Counted from the first letter of the stretch, positions 43,828-53,115 are shown. The stretch is DNA of 64,000 bases from G963666535 sp963666535 (GCA_963666535.1 OY762913.1:2914001-2978000), one strand, 5' to 3'. Translations and numbers: made by a program. The notes: a model not told the origin generated them from the letters alone.

Positions 43828-44499
43828 ATGTTTACCATTGACGAAAGTATCGGTACCGCTTATCCCGGAACAAAAATGGGGATTTTGGTCATGAAAGGTG
43901 TTTCCTATTCCGGTTCACAAGATGAATCAGAACAGGAGGTGCTCCTTGAGCAACTGTGTCATAGATACGCACATACGGACAGAAAGCAGTTAAAGGAACT
44001 AAGTCCAACAAACGCTTATGTTTCCTATTACAAAAAATTCGGGCAAAGCTATCATCTGCTTGCGCAGCTGGAATCTGTGTTAAAGGGGAAAAAAACATTA
44101 CACAAGGAATCAGCGCTATTGCAGGCGATGTTTCTTTCGGAGCTTGATTCTATGTTGCTTACCGCAGGTCATAATTTGACAACATTACGCTTGCCGTTGG
44201 TTTTGAAAGCTGCAACGGGTGCAGAGGTTTACCAGTCTATCTCAGGAAAACAGGTAACCACGGTAAGCGGGGATATGATGTTGTGTGATACCGTCGGCAC
44301 CATATCCAGTATTTTCCGGGGACCGGATGATAGAAGCCGTATTACGCCATCCACAACGGAAGTCCTTTTTTCCATTTACGCGCCTCCGGGTATTGAACGG
44401 GCATATATCGAAACCCATTTAGGGAAGCTGGAAACAAGAATCAAAGCGTTTTCGCCATCCTCAAAAACACAGCACAGGCAAGTCTTTTCCCTTGATTAG
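43828..44499 (+). CDS. B3/B4 tRNA-binding-domain protein
   Basis: A 223-residue stand-alone B3/B4 domain, the module found in the beta chain of phenylalanyl-tRNA synthetase that edits mischarged tRNA. Segments NAYVSYYKKFGQSYHLLAQLESVLKGK and LCDTVGTISSIFRGPDDRSRIT match the family. Stand-alone copies may edit tRNA or bind amino acids. Its place after the exporter and MocR gene suggests a shared amino-acid-related stress response. AGGAGG precedes the start. Confidence 0.87.
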   Translation: MFTIDESIGTAYPGTKMGILVMKGVSYSGSQDESEQEVLLEQLCHRYAHTDRKQLKELSPTNAYVSYYKKFGQSYHLLAQLESVLKGKKTLHKESALLQAMFLSELDSMLLTAGHNLTTLRLPLVLKAATGAEVYQSISGKQVTTVSGDMMLCDTVGTISSIFRGPDDRSRITPSTTEVLFSIYAPPGIERAYIETHLGKLETRIKAFSPSSKTQHRQVFSLD

Positions 44500-44667
44500 A
44501 GATGAGCCCGTATCATAGCGAATTAAGAATGAGAACGATACCGTCACCCAAAATGTACATTATCAGTTTGGTATCAGACATTGCTTCCTGCTGCTCCAAT
44601 TATGATGTTCGTGAAATTTCATAGTCATTGTCTTGATTTCTTCCAGCGCTTATACTTGATTGAACCA

Positions 44668-45834
44668 TCATATTTTAGAAATAAACTCCTCAAAATTCAT
44701 CTTTTGTACCATCTCAAGTTCATTCGATTCAAGTAATGTCTCGATGAACAAAAAAGCAAATACAGGATATTTATAAAAATCAATTTTTCTCAATTCAAGC
44801 ACCTTGCTGAACCTTGCTGAAATAGCGTTGTAATCAAAACTTTTCATATTTTCTGCCAACAAACCCTTTGGAACATCGACTAAAACAAGGCTAAACACTT
44901 TCTCATCTTTGCCCTGCAAAATTTCGCTCCATTCCGGTTCCTTGTCATTAAAATAGTACTCATACGTGTTGATCCCATAGGCAAAATATGCTATATCAGT
45001 GACGCACCATCCTGCAAACCTCATAGGATTGAATTCAATCGGAGTCACTTTACCGTCCTTGTCTATACGAAGTTCAGCATGAACAGGAAAGTTCAAAAAG
45101 CAAGCAATATTGCCAATGCTTTCGAGTGTGTTTTTAAACTTTTCCAAGTATTCCAGAATAATTTCCTTTGATGTATAATAAATCCTGTCGCTTACATCAG
45201 TGTCTGATGAAAAAGGATGCTTGAGTATATTCAGAATAATAGGCTTGCCTGATGAATTATAGTATGCATCAATGGCAAACTCATCGCCATCAATGCATTC
45301 CTCAATGATGAATTTAGAAGAATTCATAACCTCTTCTGGATATAAGCCCTCGGTTAACTTAATGTCCCGAATCAAAAGTTCTACAATTTCTTTCCAATCC
45401 TCATCGTTAGTAACTTTATACACTCCAATACTAAAAAACCCGACTGCTGGCTTTATGATAAAAGGTTTTTTCAAGATGGTAACGTCCAAATTAGCAATGT
45501 CTTTAAACTCTACTTCCTGAAAATAGAAGTCGGGGTATAGTGGCTTAATCATCTGTCTGAACTTCACTTTGTCCTTGCAAAAGTCAATATATTTCGGAAT
45601 GTTTGTGTGAGATAAATTTTCGGTGATCCAGTTTATTGAATTCTCGGAATTGCAATAAAGTTTCAAGGGATTTCGTGTTCCGGTCATACCGAGAAATTCG
45701 TCCTCCGCAAGCAAATTTAAATTCTTACTTTGTGTGATATTAAAAATGTGTCCATGATCGAGAACAGGTATTTTCATATCTTCAGCCGTTTTTTTCAAAA
45801 ACTCCGATACATAAGGCTTATCTAATATTAGCAT
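44668..45834 (-). CDS. Orphan ATP-grasp ligase-like protein
   Basis: A 388-residue ATP-grasp protein. ATP-binding text: KKPFIIKPAVGFFSIGVYKV (about 127-147) for the first lysine, FIIEECIDGDEFAIDAYY for the grasp strand and VHAELRIDKDGKVTPIEFNPMRFAG for the metal-binding Glu/Asn. The family joins a carboxylate to an amine or thiol through an acyl-phosphate. No peptide, carrier or other biosynthetic gene is nearby, so substrate and product are unknown. Codon use is AT-rich compared with flanking regions, suggesting transfer. The ATG has AAGGAG eight bases upstream. Confidence 0.85.
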   Translation of the reverse strand: MLILDKPYVSEFLKKTAEDMKIPVLDHGHIFNITQSKNLNLLAEDEFLGMTGTRNPLKLYCNSENSINWITENLSHTNIPKYIDFCKDKVKFRQMIKPLYPDFYFQEVEFKDIANLDVTILKKPFIIKPAVGFFSIGVYKVTNDEDWKEIVELLIRDIKLTEGLYPEEVMNSSKFIIEECIDGDEFAIDAYYNSSGKPIILNILKHPFSSDTDVSDRIYYTSKEIILEYLEKFKNTLESIGNIACFLNFPVHAELRIDKDGKVTPIEFNPMRFAGWCVTDIAYFAYGINTYEYYFNDKEPEWSEILQGKDEKVFSLVLVDVPKGLLAENMKSFDYNAISARFSKVLELRKIDFYKYPVFAFLFIETLLESNELEMVQKMNFEEFISKI

Positions 45835-45903
45835 ACATTGCTCCTTCTTTCTTGTTCATTTACTTTCAAAATTAACTCATTTGTAACTTCATGCACTCCA
45901 CAT

Positions 45904-46169
45904 TATATAATGTCTGCTGAACAAAACAGAAATTCAATTATATCAATGTTCCCAAGCTGTTTTTGTTTTGTTCATGTGCAAGGTTTTTGCTGATTTCAGC
46001 AAAAAACCCTTGCGCCTTGGATTTGCGGCGTGTGTCCGCAAATCCACTCAGACAGTCATCAATGTATCTGAAGCGGCAAAGCGGAGTTGGTTTGCCGCCC
46101 GAAAGAACAGACACTGTCCTTTCGGCAAATGCGATTCGAAAATCGCATTTGTTCAGTGAACATTATATA
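45904..46169. mobile_element. MITE-like element: 22-bp imperfect terminal inverted repeats around six hairpins
   Basis: Left end 45904-45925 (TATATAATGT, three bases, CTGAACAAA) is the inverse of the right end 46148-46169, with three central mismatches. Between them perfect or near-perfect hairpins follow each other: 45978-46013, 46019-46045 (10-bp stem), 46073-46098 (8-bp), 46099-46125 and 46127-46150 (10-bp stem, CGAA loop). GACAGT (from 46051) and ACTGTC (to 46118) may add an outer pairing. No open frame of note is present. It could be a non-autonomous transposon or a structured RNA. No target-site duplication is clear. Confidence 0.5.
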
Positions 46170-46200
46170 CGAAGAAGGGAATCATTACAAAGATATAATT

Positions 46201-46236
46201 AGGCCACAGGTGATCATATTATCATCGCCTGTGGCC
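46201..46236 (-). terminator. Hairpin downstream of the ABC permease gene
   Basis: The stem AGGCCACAGGTGAT / ATCGCCTGTGGCCT lies just past the permease stop. The T-run is on the plus-strand side, so its strength for the minus strand is unsure. Confidence 0.55.
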
Positions 46237-46241
46237 TGCTT

Positions 46242-48365
46242 TTACGACTTTTTAACAGCCAGCATTCTGCACACCTTGCGCAGCGTAAACCGATAAAAAC
46301 ACCACAGCAGAACGCTCAGTGCCGCAATCAGCAGCAGACAGTTGAACAGGCCTGAAAGTTCGCTTTGTGTCAGTCTGTTATCGTTAAAGAACATAATCAT
46401 GGTATAAAGAAGGAATATCATGGAGGTGCCCACCACTGCCGGCACGCCGTACACCTTAATGATTTGCCCACGAATCGAACGATACAGGTAATTGGGGGTT
46501 GCCCCCAGATGCTTTAAGTCGTCGTATACCTGCCTGTTGTTGAGGGCTATTGTCAGGCAGCGGGTATACCCGATGACCAATACGGCGGCAAAACAAATGA
46601 TGGCGATGAATATAAAAAGCATAAGGAACACCGCAAGGGTGGCCACAAAATCGGTGCGATCCAGAACGCGGAACTGTGGAACGTATTCCCAAAACATTTT
46701 AAAATTCGATGACTCTCGCTCCGCATAGCTGATTTTGGTCATATCTGAAGTATCACCCCAGTAGGTTTCACCTGCCTCGTCTGCGACGATCTTGCCCACC
46801 CGATCATAGTATTCAGGGATCTCGCATTCAGGCCCGGAGTGGTCAATGATTGCATTGTAAAGCCGTTTTGCAAACGAATAGGTATCCTTCCCATGTTCCA
46901 CATTAAAGTAAACCAGTTTTTCCTGCCACTGCTCGGTCAGACCGGCTGTAATGGCCACATAGTCCGTATCATCCAAAACATAATATTTGGTTGCCATCAT
47001 ATCATAGCCGAGGTACTCTTGAAAGGATACGTCCAGCGTTTTGCGGGTGGACATGTTGGTCAGCAGAGTGGTTTCCGTCGAAATCATATAGCTTCCCGTT
47101 CCATCCTCCGCCAGCACGGCCCCAAACATGCCCCGCCGAATGTCAATGTTCTGACCGCTCATGCGGTTGTATGCGTTCTCGGAAATATAATTGCCATCGC
47201 CAAGAAGCGCGCGGTATTCATAATGATATTTGCCGCCCGCGTCATCAATCTGCGTATTCCCATCCTGGCCCAGGTTTGCAAAATCCGCTTCCTGCCAGGA
47301 GGTAATTGTTACGCTCTCTTCAGACGCCATCTGCTCAATTTCAGCGCGACTGAGCATATTCTGATCGGCGCGGTAGTGGAACGCATAGTCGATGGGCCGC
47401 TGCTCGGTTTCCAGCATGGCGCTGGTGCCCAGCATGGGGGCATAAAATGTGGCAAAGTAAGCACCAGCCAGCAACACAGTAATTACCAGCATGTTACGCA
47501 CAGTCTGCCTTCCCTGAAATTTCATCATGCTGTGTGTAATGATCTGTTTATATCGGTTTTTACCACGCCCCCACCCCCTTACAACGGTGTGCAGCAGCAC
47601 CATATAAAGGCCAATAAACAGAGGCAGATATAAAACATTGATCCAGGCAGGCGGATACCACTGAAACACCAGAACGCAGATACTGGGTGTAATATATCCC
47701 ACAAATCCGCCAATTGCAATCAGCGCAATGCCAACAGGGCCGCACCATGGCTTTACATCATGCATCGGTTCGGATTTGCGCTGCTCATTAACAATGTCAA
47801 TGATATTGGTGCGGCGGATGAAGCGTGCGCCCATGAAGAACAGGGAGAGAATGACAAACAGGGAGAGAATGACAAACAGGGAGAATGCCCCTGCGAACAG
47901 GTAAGCCTGCGGATCAAAGGAAAGTGCCATTTCCTTGGTATCCACCAGAAAAAGCCGGAAAGCCTGCCAGATGCACCAGGCAAGCGGGGTGCCCAGCAGT
48001 GCCCCCACCAGACAGGAACCCACCGAAATCGATGCCAGCTCCCCAAACAACTGTTTGCGGATATGGCTGCGGGATGCCCCAAGTGCCATAAGTACCCCTG
48101 TTTCCCGCGACTTAAAGCGGAAAAACAGCGAAGAAGCGTAACTGGTAAACACGCCGCAGCCAATGACCGCAAGTACAAAAATCATCATAACCTGTTTGCG
48201 GGAATCGCCACCCTCGGGAAGAATCGCCAGAACGGTGGGTGCCCGCATCATGGATACATAGGCGGTGATCAGCATCACCGAAAACAGATTGCATCCCACA
48301 AGCAGTGCATAATTCTTTCGATTTTTGCGACGAAGAGCGGAATAAATTTGCCCGAATGTTCTCAT
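46242..48365 (-). CDS. FtsX-like ABC transporter permease
   Basis: A 707-residue permease with an N-terminal helix, three further helices ending near residue 175, a central block with more helices, a large extracytoplasmic domain (about 320-570) and three C-terminal helices, the layout of FtsX/MacB/BceB-type permeases. FRFKSRETGVLMALGASRSHIRKQLFGE is the coupling segment that contacts the ATPase. Such transporters export or sense peptides, lantibiotics or lipids. An 18-bp tandem repeat (47841-47876) doubles LFVILS inside a helix. The start overlaps the ATPase stop by four bases. Confidence 0.9.
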   Translation of the reverse strand: MRTFGQIYSALRRKNRKNYALLVGCNLFSVMLITAYVSMMRAPTVLAILPEGGDSRKQVMMIFVLAVIGCGVFTSYASSLFFRFKSRETGVLMALGASRSHIRKQLFGELASISVGSCLVGALLGTPLAWCIWQAFRLFLVDTKEMALSFDPQAYLFAGAFSLFVILSLFVILSLFFMGARFIRRTNIIDIVNEQRKSEPMHDVKPWCGPVGIALIAIGGFVGYITPSICVLVFQWYPPAWINVLYLPLFIGLYMVLLHTVVRGWGRGKNRYKQIITHSMMKFQGRQTVRNMLVITVLLAGAYFATFYAPMLGTSAMLETEQRPIDYAFHYRADQNMLSRAEIEQMASEESVTITSWQEADFANLGQDGNTQIDDAGGKYHYEYRALLGDGNYISENAYNRMSGQNIDIRRGMFGAVLAEDGTGSYMISTETTLLTNMSTRKTLDVSFQEYLGYDMMATKYYVLDDTDYVAITAGLTEQWQEKLVYFNVEHGKDTYSFAKRLYNAIIDHSGPECEIPEYYDRVGKIVADEAGETYWGDTSDMTKISYAERESSNFKMFWEYVPQFRVLDRTDFVATLAVFLMLFIFIAIICFAAVLVIGYTRCLTIALNNRQVYDDLKHLGATPNYLYRSIRGQIIKVYGVPAVVGTSMIFLLYTMIMFFNDNRLTQSELSGLFNCLLLIAALSVLLWCFYRFTLRKVCRMLAVKKS
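47841..47876. repeat. In-frame 18-bp tandem duplication in the permease gene
   Basis: Two exact 18-bp units, with part of a third, duplicate six residues (LFVILS) of a membrane helix. Slippage could add or remove units without breaking the frame. Confidence 0.85.
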
Positions 48366-49108
48366 GCGTTCTCACCACTCATTTCCTTGATGGCCCCCAG
48401 CAATTCATCCTGGAAGGTGCTTCGATCGCGGTTTTTTTCCAGACTGCGATATACTGCGCCGTCCTTCAGTATAATAACCCGGTCGCAGAAGGACGCGGCG
48501 AAGCTGTCATGGGTCACCATAAAAATAGTAGCACCCATGGCGGCCTTGGCATGTTGGAAGGAGTCGATCACCGCCCGGCTGGACTTGGAATCCAAATTGC
48601 CGGTCGGTTCGTCCGCCAGAATGACCAGCGGCTCATTGATGAGGGCACGGGCAACGGCAGTGCGCTGCATTTCGCCCCCGGATATTTCGGCTGGGTATTT
48701 GTGTTTGATCGGGCTGATGCCGAATAAATCGCAGAGCTTATCGGCACGCTGTTCCATTTCATCACTGGCCTCTCCGCCAATGATGCGGGGGAGCATAATG
48801 TTTTCCACCACGGTCAGCCCATCGAGCAGCATGAAGTCCTGAAACACAAAACCCAGCTTTTGATTGCGAACCTTGGCAAGCGCATCTTCGTTCAGATTTT
48901 TCAGTTCCTGCCCGCCAAGCGTGATTTGTCCGCCGTCAAAGGGAATATAGCAGGAGATGCAGTTAAGCAGCGTTGTCTTGCCGGAGCCCGAGGGCCCCAT
49001 TACCGCTACGAATTCTCCCTCCGCAACGGTCAAACTGATCCCCTTTAGCACCTCATATGTTTTTTTGCCTGCCCTGTAGGTTTTGTGCAGATCCTTTACA
49101 TTCAGCAT
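48362..49108 (-). CDS. ABC transporter ATP-binding protein (LolD/MacB/BceA type)
   Basis: A 248-residue ATPase with Walker A GPSGSGKT (38-45), Q-loop Gln90, signature ISGGE (142-146) and Walker B VILADEPTGNLDS (162 on), the DEPTGNLDS form of the MacB/LolD/BceA branch. It works with the FtsX-like permease encoded next (4-bp overlap). The ATG at 49108 is preferred for its GGTGG site and because the family begins there; a longer reading adds unrelated residues. It is divergent from a LytTR two-component system. Confidence 0.93.
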   Translation of the reverse strand: MLNVKDLHKTYRAGKKTYEVLKGISLTVAEGEFVAVMGPSGSGKTTLLNCISCYIPFDGGQITLGGQELKNLNEDALAKVRNQKLGFVFQDFMLLDGLTVVENIMLPRIIGGEASDEMEQRADKLCDLFGISPIKHKYPAEISGGEMQRTAVARALINEPLVILADEPTGNLDSKSSRAVIDSFQHAKAAMGATIFMVTHDSFAASFCDRVIILKDGAVYRSLEKNRDRSTFQDELLGAIKEMSGENA

Positions 49109-49191
49109 GGTGTAAAACCACCTTTCTATGGCTTTACCATACCTCAAAAAAAAGACGACAAGTTTTGTCATGAAATATTCGGCTGTTAACA

Positions 49192-49272
49192 TGTAACGCT
49201 TTGCAATTTGCAAATAAAAATGTAAAGAATTGCTCTTGAGATGTAACGTTTTGCAGCGGGTAACGCAATTCG
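49192..49272. promoter_or_regulatory. Direct repeats resembling LytTR binding sites
   Basis: TGTAACGCTTTGCA (49192), TGTAAAGAATTGC (49221), TGTAACGTTTTGCA (49242) and GGTAACGCAATTCG (49259). The middle two are 21 bp apart, as LytTR dimers prefer. They lie between the ABC operon and the LytTR gene. Confidence 0.6.
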
Positions 49273-49327
49273 TTGTTCCGATAACCACAATCTATGTTAA
49301 AATTGAGAGACAAAAGGTGGTGACGCT

Positions 49328-50047
49328 ATGCTACGTATCGGTATCTGTGACGATGAAAGCAACGCCCGAGATGCGCTTCGGTGCACATTAGAACATTTGC
49401 TGCGTGATGATGACGGTAAGATCTATTATGAATTCTCCTCCGGTGAGGGTGTGGTCCATTGGGTGTCCAAACACCGGGGAGAGATTGATCTTCTGTTTTT
49501 GGATGTGGAACTCAGCGGCATCTCCGGTATGGAAGCTGCGCGGCTCATTCGCCGACAGGACTCCGCGCTTATGCTTGTTTTCGTCACCGGATATTCCGAC
49601 TTCGTTTTTGACGGATATGCCGTGCAGGCCATGGACTATCTGATTAAGCCTGTGAAGAAAGAAAAGCTTGCAACGGTGCTCAGCCGTGCGCAGGAGCTTT
49701 TGGCGGGTCAGCAGCCGCAGAGCTTTACCGTGCAAAACGCCGATGGCCTCTATCGCATTGCTAAAAAAGACATTCTCTATTTTTATAGCGACAAACGTCT
49801 GGTTAAGCTGATGACCGAAGAGCGGGAATATGCCTTTTATGGTAAACTGGGTGAGATTGAAGCGCAAATCGGCTCCGGCTTTATTCGGATCCATCAGCGC
49901 TATCTTGTCAGGGCAGGCGCAGTTTCGAGGGTAGAGAACAACAGCGTCACCGTGGGCAAAGCCTGTCTGCCCATCAGCCGGGCTTTGCGCCAAACCGCCA
50001 TGGTGGCGCTGGCGCGGCTGATGGTGGGAGATGAGCGCTTGATATGA
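49328..50047 (+). CDS. LytTR-family response regulator
   Basis: A 239-residue regulator. The receiver domain has the acidic pair Asp8/Asp9, phospho-acceptor Asp59 in LLFLDVEL and Lys107 in YLIKPVKK. The C-terminal LytTR DNA-binding domain (about 132-235) contains ILYFYSDKRLVKL, FIRIHQRYLVR and PISRALRQ. Such regulators control peptide-responsive or bacteriocin systems. Its stop overlaps the kinase start by four bases. Direct repeats upstream are probable binding sites for autoregulation and for control of the divergent ABC operon. Confidence 0.93.
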   Translation: MLRIGICDDESNARDALRCTLEHLLRDDDGKIYYEFSSGEGVVHWVSKHRGEIDLLFLDVELSGISGMEAARLIRRQDSALMLVFVTGYSDFVFDGYAVQAMDYLIKPVKKEKLATVLSRAQELLAGQQPQSFTVQNADGLYRIAKKDILYFYSDKRLVKLMTEEREYAFYGKLGEIEAQIGSGFIRIHQRYLVRAGAVSRVENNSVTVGKACLPISRALRQTAMVALARLMVGDERLI

Positions 50048-51285
50048 GCATATTGGAACAAAATTGGTTTATCGTAACAATCAACACTCTTCTCGGCTTT
50101 GGCGCTCCCATATTAGCGCTTCTTGTTGCCCAGTGGCTGCTGCCAATCCGTAAAAAATGGTGGGCAAAGCCGCTTTTATACGTTGGATGTTGTCTTCTGG
50201 TGGGAATGGTCATCTTTGTTGGCGATCCTGTCAACCTGCCCGGCGCATTGCTGCCATTTGGACTTGCTGTGTTTCTCTGCTGCGAAGGAACTCGGCTGCA
50301 GCGCCTTTCCATTACGCTGATACTGGCGAGCTTTGGATTATCATTCAATGCGCTGGTGGACAGCATGTATATCCCATTTTTTACTCCTACACACTTGCTT
50401 CGTTTTTTGATCTGGGGCTCTGTATATCTGGCCCTGAGACGATTTGCCCCAAAGCAGGAGTATAATTTGTCCACACGCCTTTGGGCACTTGTGGATGTGC
50501 TTACTCTGACACCCTTCGCCGCCACACTGATCACCGTGCTTTTGGGCGACATCAATGGAGGTATAAATATACAAGATGTCATTTTACTGCCTGTGGTGAC
50601 TTTGTCATCGTTTGGTTTGTTGTGGGCGGTGGTGGTATTAGCCCGCCAGCAAAAGCTTGAGCAGGAAAAGAACTTTTTTGAGCTTAATCAGATGTACTAC
50701 CAGAATCTTGAGCACCAGCAGTTTCAGGTCAGACGGCTTCGCCATGATATGGCCAATCATCTGCAGGCAATGTCAGCTTTAAAGGAGCCCGAGCTACGGG
50801 AATATCTGGGGCAGCTGATCCAGTCACCTGCCATAGAGTGTTCCCAACGGTTTTGCGAAAACAATGTGGTCCATGCAGTTCTGGCGGCAAAACAGCAGCT
50901 TATGGAGCAGAAAGAAATCACTGCGGATTATTCTGTGGCACTGCCTGCAGATTTGTCTGTCGAAGCCGTCGACCTGTGCGCCATTTTTTCCAATAGCCTG
51001 GACAACGCAATTGAGGCATGTGAAAAGTTGTCTGCAGATCAGCGAAAAATCATGGTCAAAGCGAGGGCGGAGAAAGGCCTGTTCGTATTACAGGTACAGA
51101 ACCCAATCAAAGAAAAAACATTGGAGGGAAACGGCCTGTTTGCAACTACAAAGCAAAACACAAAAACCCACGGCTTTGGGCTTGCCAGCATCCGGGAGAT
51201 TGCCGGGCGGTATAACGGCTCGGTGAATCTTACAACTGATAACGGGCAGTTCACGCTGCTTGCTTATCTTTCTCTGGCGCAGTAA
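50044..51285 (+). CDS. GHKL sensor histidine kinase (AgrC/ComD-like)
   Basis: A 413-residue kinase with six to seven N-terminal membrane helices (about 5-200), a coiled linker, phospho-acceptor His234 in RRLRHDMANHLQ, the N box FSNSLDNAIEACE (316-328) and the G box THGFGLASIREIAGRYNG. This is the peptide-sensing GHKL type. It is paired with the LytTR regulator. No obvious peptide precursor gene longer than about 30 codons was found nearby, so the signal is unknown. Confidence 0.92.
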   Translation: MSILEQNWFIVTINTLLGFGAPILALLVAQWLLPIRKKWWAKPLLYVGCCLLVGMVIFVGDPVNLPGALLPFGLAVFLCCEGTRLQRLSITLILASFGLSFNALVDSMYIPFFTPTHLLRFLIWGSVYLALRRFAPKQEYNLSTRLWALVDVLTLTPFAATLITVLLGDINGGINIQDVILLPVVTLSSFGLLWAVVVLARQQKLEQEKNFFELNQMYYQNLEHQQFQVRRLRHDMANHLQAMSALKEPELREYLGQLIQSPAIECSQRFCENNVVHAVLAAKQQLMEQKEITADYSVALPADLSVEAVDLCAIFSNSLDNAIEACEKLSADQRKIMVKARAEKGLFVLQVQNPIKEKTLEGNGLFATTKQNTKTHGFGLASIREIAGRYNGSVNLTTDNGQFTLLAYLSLAQ

Positions 51286-51613
51286 CCTAGGATGCGTCTC
51301 GGAATTCTCGGATTCGAACCTATGTCCATTTTTGGATCCGGTTGACCGCCCGGCGATCTCCCATCGGCGGCTGTTGCGGTACATTTAAAAAAGACTTCGC
51401 ATTACAACTGGGGAAAAGCATAGGATCTATAAACGCGCAATCGGAATGGGCCGCCCTTCCTTTCACCGAGGGAAACAATCCAGTCCCGCTTAAAAAGGCG
51501 TTACCATACCTCCCACCTTCCGCCTTGCCTCGCAGCGCATAATTTTGTCTTATCAAAACCTGTCTGACTTCAATCGTCCCAATTGTTAAACGGAAAGTGA
51601 TAGCTGAAAATGG
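51286..51613. other. Intergenic region with a tRNA-like 3' fragment
   Basis: No gene is supported in this 328-bp stretch. On the minus strand, 51310-51327 reads like the variable-loop/T-arm end of a tRNA (GGACATAGGTTCGAATCC). The following bases do not pair as a T-stem, and no acceptor or anticodon arm can be built. It could be a relic of an integration site. Confidence 0.4.
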
Positions 51614-53077
51614 ATGGAGTTGGTTGCGCACATGAGCAAGCAGGCATTGATAGAATCGATGATTTTAGACATGATCCGCCATGGCGTTCTGAAGCCCGGC
51701 GACCAACTGCCATCCGTACGCAAATTGGCGGCACAGCAAAAAATGAGCATTACGCCCGTGATGGAGGCCTATTACAGCCTTGAATTGCAGGAAATGGTGG
51801 AGTGCCGCGTGCGCAGCGGCTATTATCTGACGGACAAAGCACTGGAATATGCCTCCCCAAGCATGCTGTCCCAGCGTTTGTTTGAAAAAGACGTTTATCC
51901 CGCGGGCGAGACGAAATCCCAGCACTCCCTCTGGCTGAAATTTTCCGACGCCGCCCTGATGACGACCCCTCACCGCTACCCGTTTTCCACCATGACCACA
52001 CCGCCTACCATGTTTCCTAACGAGGCGCTAAGCGCCCACATCTCCCGCACCGCCCGTCTGGTGCCGGAGGGGGTAGGACAGTTCTATGTCCGCCACGACA
52101 GCGAGCTGCTGCAGGCCGCCATCGCCCGGCAGATGTTCCATTCCCAGTGCATCGTGGGCCGGAATGAAATCTGCATTATCTCTGGCCTGATGCAGGCAAA
52201 AATTTTAGCGCTACGCGCCTGCACCAACACCGGCGATCTGGTGGCAATGGAATCTCCGGGGAACGAAGTCACCATTATGGCGCTGCGCTTTCTGGGGCTG
52301 CGCGCTGTCCCAGTCCCCAGCGACCCCGTCACCGGTATGGATCCCGCCGCACTGGAGCACGCGTTGGAGGAAAACCCGGGGGTCCGATGCGTGGCACTGT
52401 CTCCCACCAATTCCGAGCCCTGCGGCTCGACGATGCCGCAAAGCGCCAAGGAAGCACTGGTAGCCGTGGCGCAAAAACACTGTATCGCTATCATTGAAGA
52501 CGACGCCATGGGAGACACCTGCTTTGGTGTCTCCCGGCAACCGGCCCTAAAAAGCATAGCACCGGACGACGTGATCTACATCTCCGGCTTTGAAAAAACC
52601 TTTGCGCCCGGTCTGCACATCGCATGGATCGCCGGCGGCCTCTATTCGGCGGACATCCTGTTTTACAAGGGACTGTCCATGCCGCTGGTGCCAACGCTCA
52701 TTCAGGACAGTGTGGCTGCGTTTCTCGATACATCCGCTGCCAAAGCTCAGCTGAAAAAAGTGCGGAGTGCTTATAAGAGCGGCGTCACCAATTTCTACCA
52801 CGCCATCGGCCGCTATTTCCCTGCGGAAACCAAAACTCATCTGCCCTCCGGCGGCCACTTCCTATGGGTACAACTGCCCGTCGCAGTGGATGTGGAGCGT
52901 TATTTTGACCTGCTGATGGAGCAGAGCATTTCCATTGCCCCCGGCCCCGTGTTCTCCATGGGGCACGAATTTACCCATTGCTTCCGCATCAACTGCTGTT
53001 CCGTACCGTGGAACGAGGAAACGGAATCCGTACTGGCAAGGATGGGACGCCTGGCACAAGACTTGTCTGTTCCATAA
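51614..53077 (+). CDS. MocR-type regulator (GntR HTH plus aminotransferase domain)
   Basis: A 487-residue regulator. The GntR HTH (about 8-75) has PGDQLPSVRKLAAQQKMS. The aminotransferase-like domain has ICIISGLMQAKILALRAC, VAIIEDDAMGDTCFG-like text and the PLP-lysine region ISGFEKTFAPGLHIAW. The segment ALSPTNSEPCGSTM differs from many MocR proteins, so ligand preference may be unusual. It lies at the edge of the TRAP/flavoenzyme locus and is convergent with dctP. It may control that locus, but this is not shown. The start could also be the ATG at 51632. Confidence 0.9.
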   Translation: MELVAHMSKQALIESMILDMIRHGVLKPGDQLPSVRKLAAQQKMSITPVMEAYYSLELQEMVECRVRSGYYLTDKALEYASPSMLSQRLFEKDVYPAGETKSQHSLWLKFSDAALMTTPHRYPFSTMTTPPTMFPNEALSAHISRTARLVPEGVGQFYVRHDSELLQAAIARQMFHSQCIVGRNEICIISGLMQAKILALRACTNTGDLVAMESPGNEVTIMALRFLGLRAVPVPSDPVTGMDPAALEHALEENPGVRCVALSPTNSEPCGSTMPQSAKEALVAVAQKHCIAIIEDDAMGDTCFGVSRQPALKSIAPDDVIYISGFEKTFAPGLHIAWIAGGLYSADILFYKGLSMPLVPTLIQDSVAAFLDTSAAKAQLKKVRSAYKSGVTNFYHAIGRYFPAETKTHLPSGGHFLWVQLPVAVDVERYFDLLMEQSISIAPGPVFSMGHEFTHCFRINCCSVPWNEETESVLARMGRLAQDLSVP

Positions 53078-53115
53078 AAACTGTCCGGCAACCATAGGGC
53101 TGCCGGACAGTTTTT
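53076..53115. terminator. Bidirectional terminator between the MocR gene and dctP
   Basis: The stem AAACTGTCCGGCA / TGCCGGACAGTTT with flanking A and T runs. Confidence 0.9.

Noticed and set aside
44500..44667. Possible gene fragment before the ATP-grasp gene
   Set aside because: Short open readings exist in two minus-strand frames but none has a start, ribosome site or family match.
51310..51327. tRNA-like T-arm on the minus strand
   Set aside because: The TTCGAAT loop looks like a tRNA, but the stem does not pair and no acceptor, D or anticodon arm can be drawn around it. It is kept only as a possible relic.
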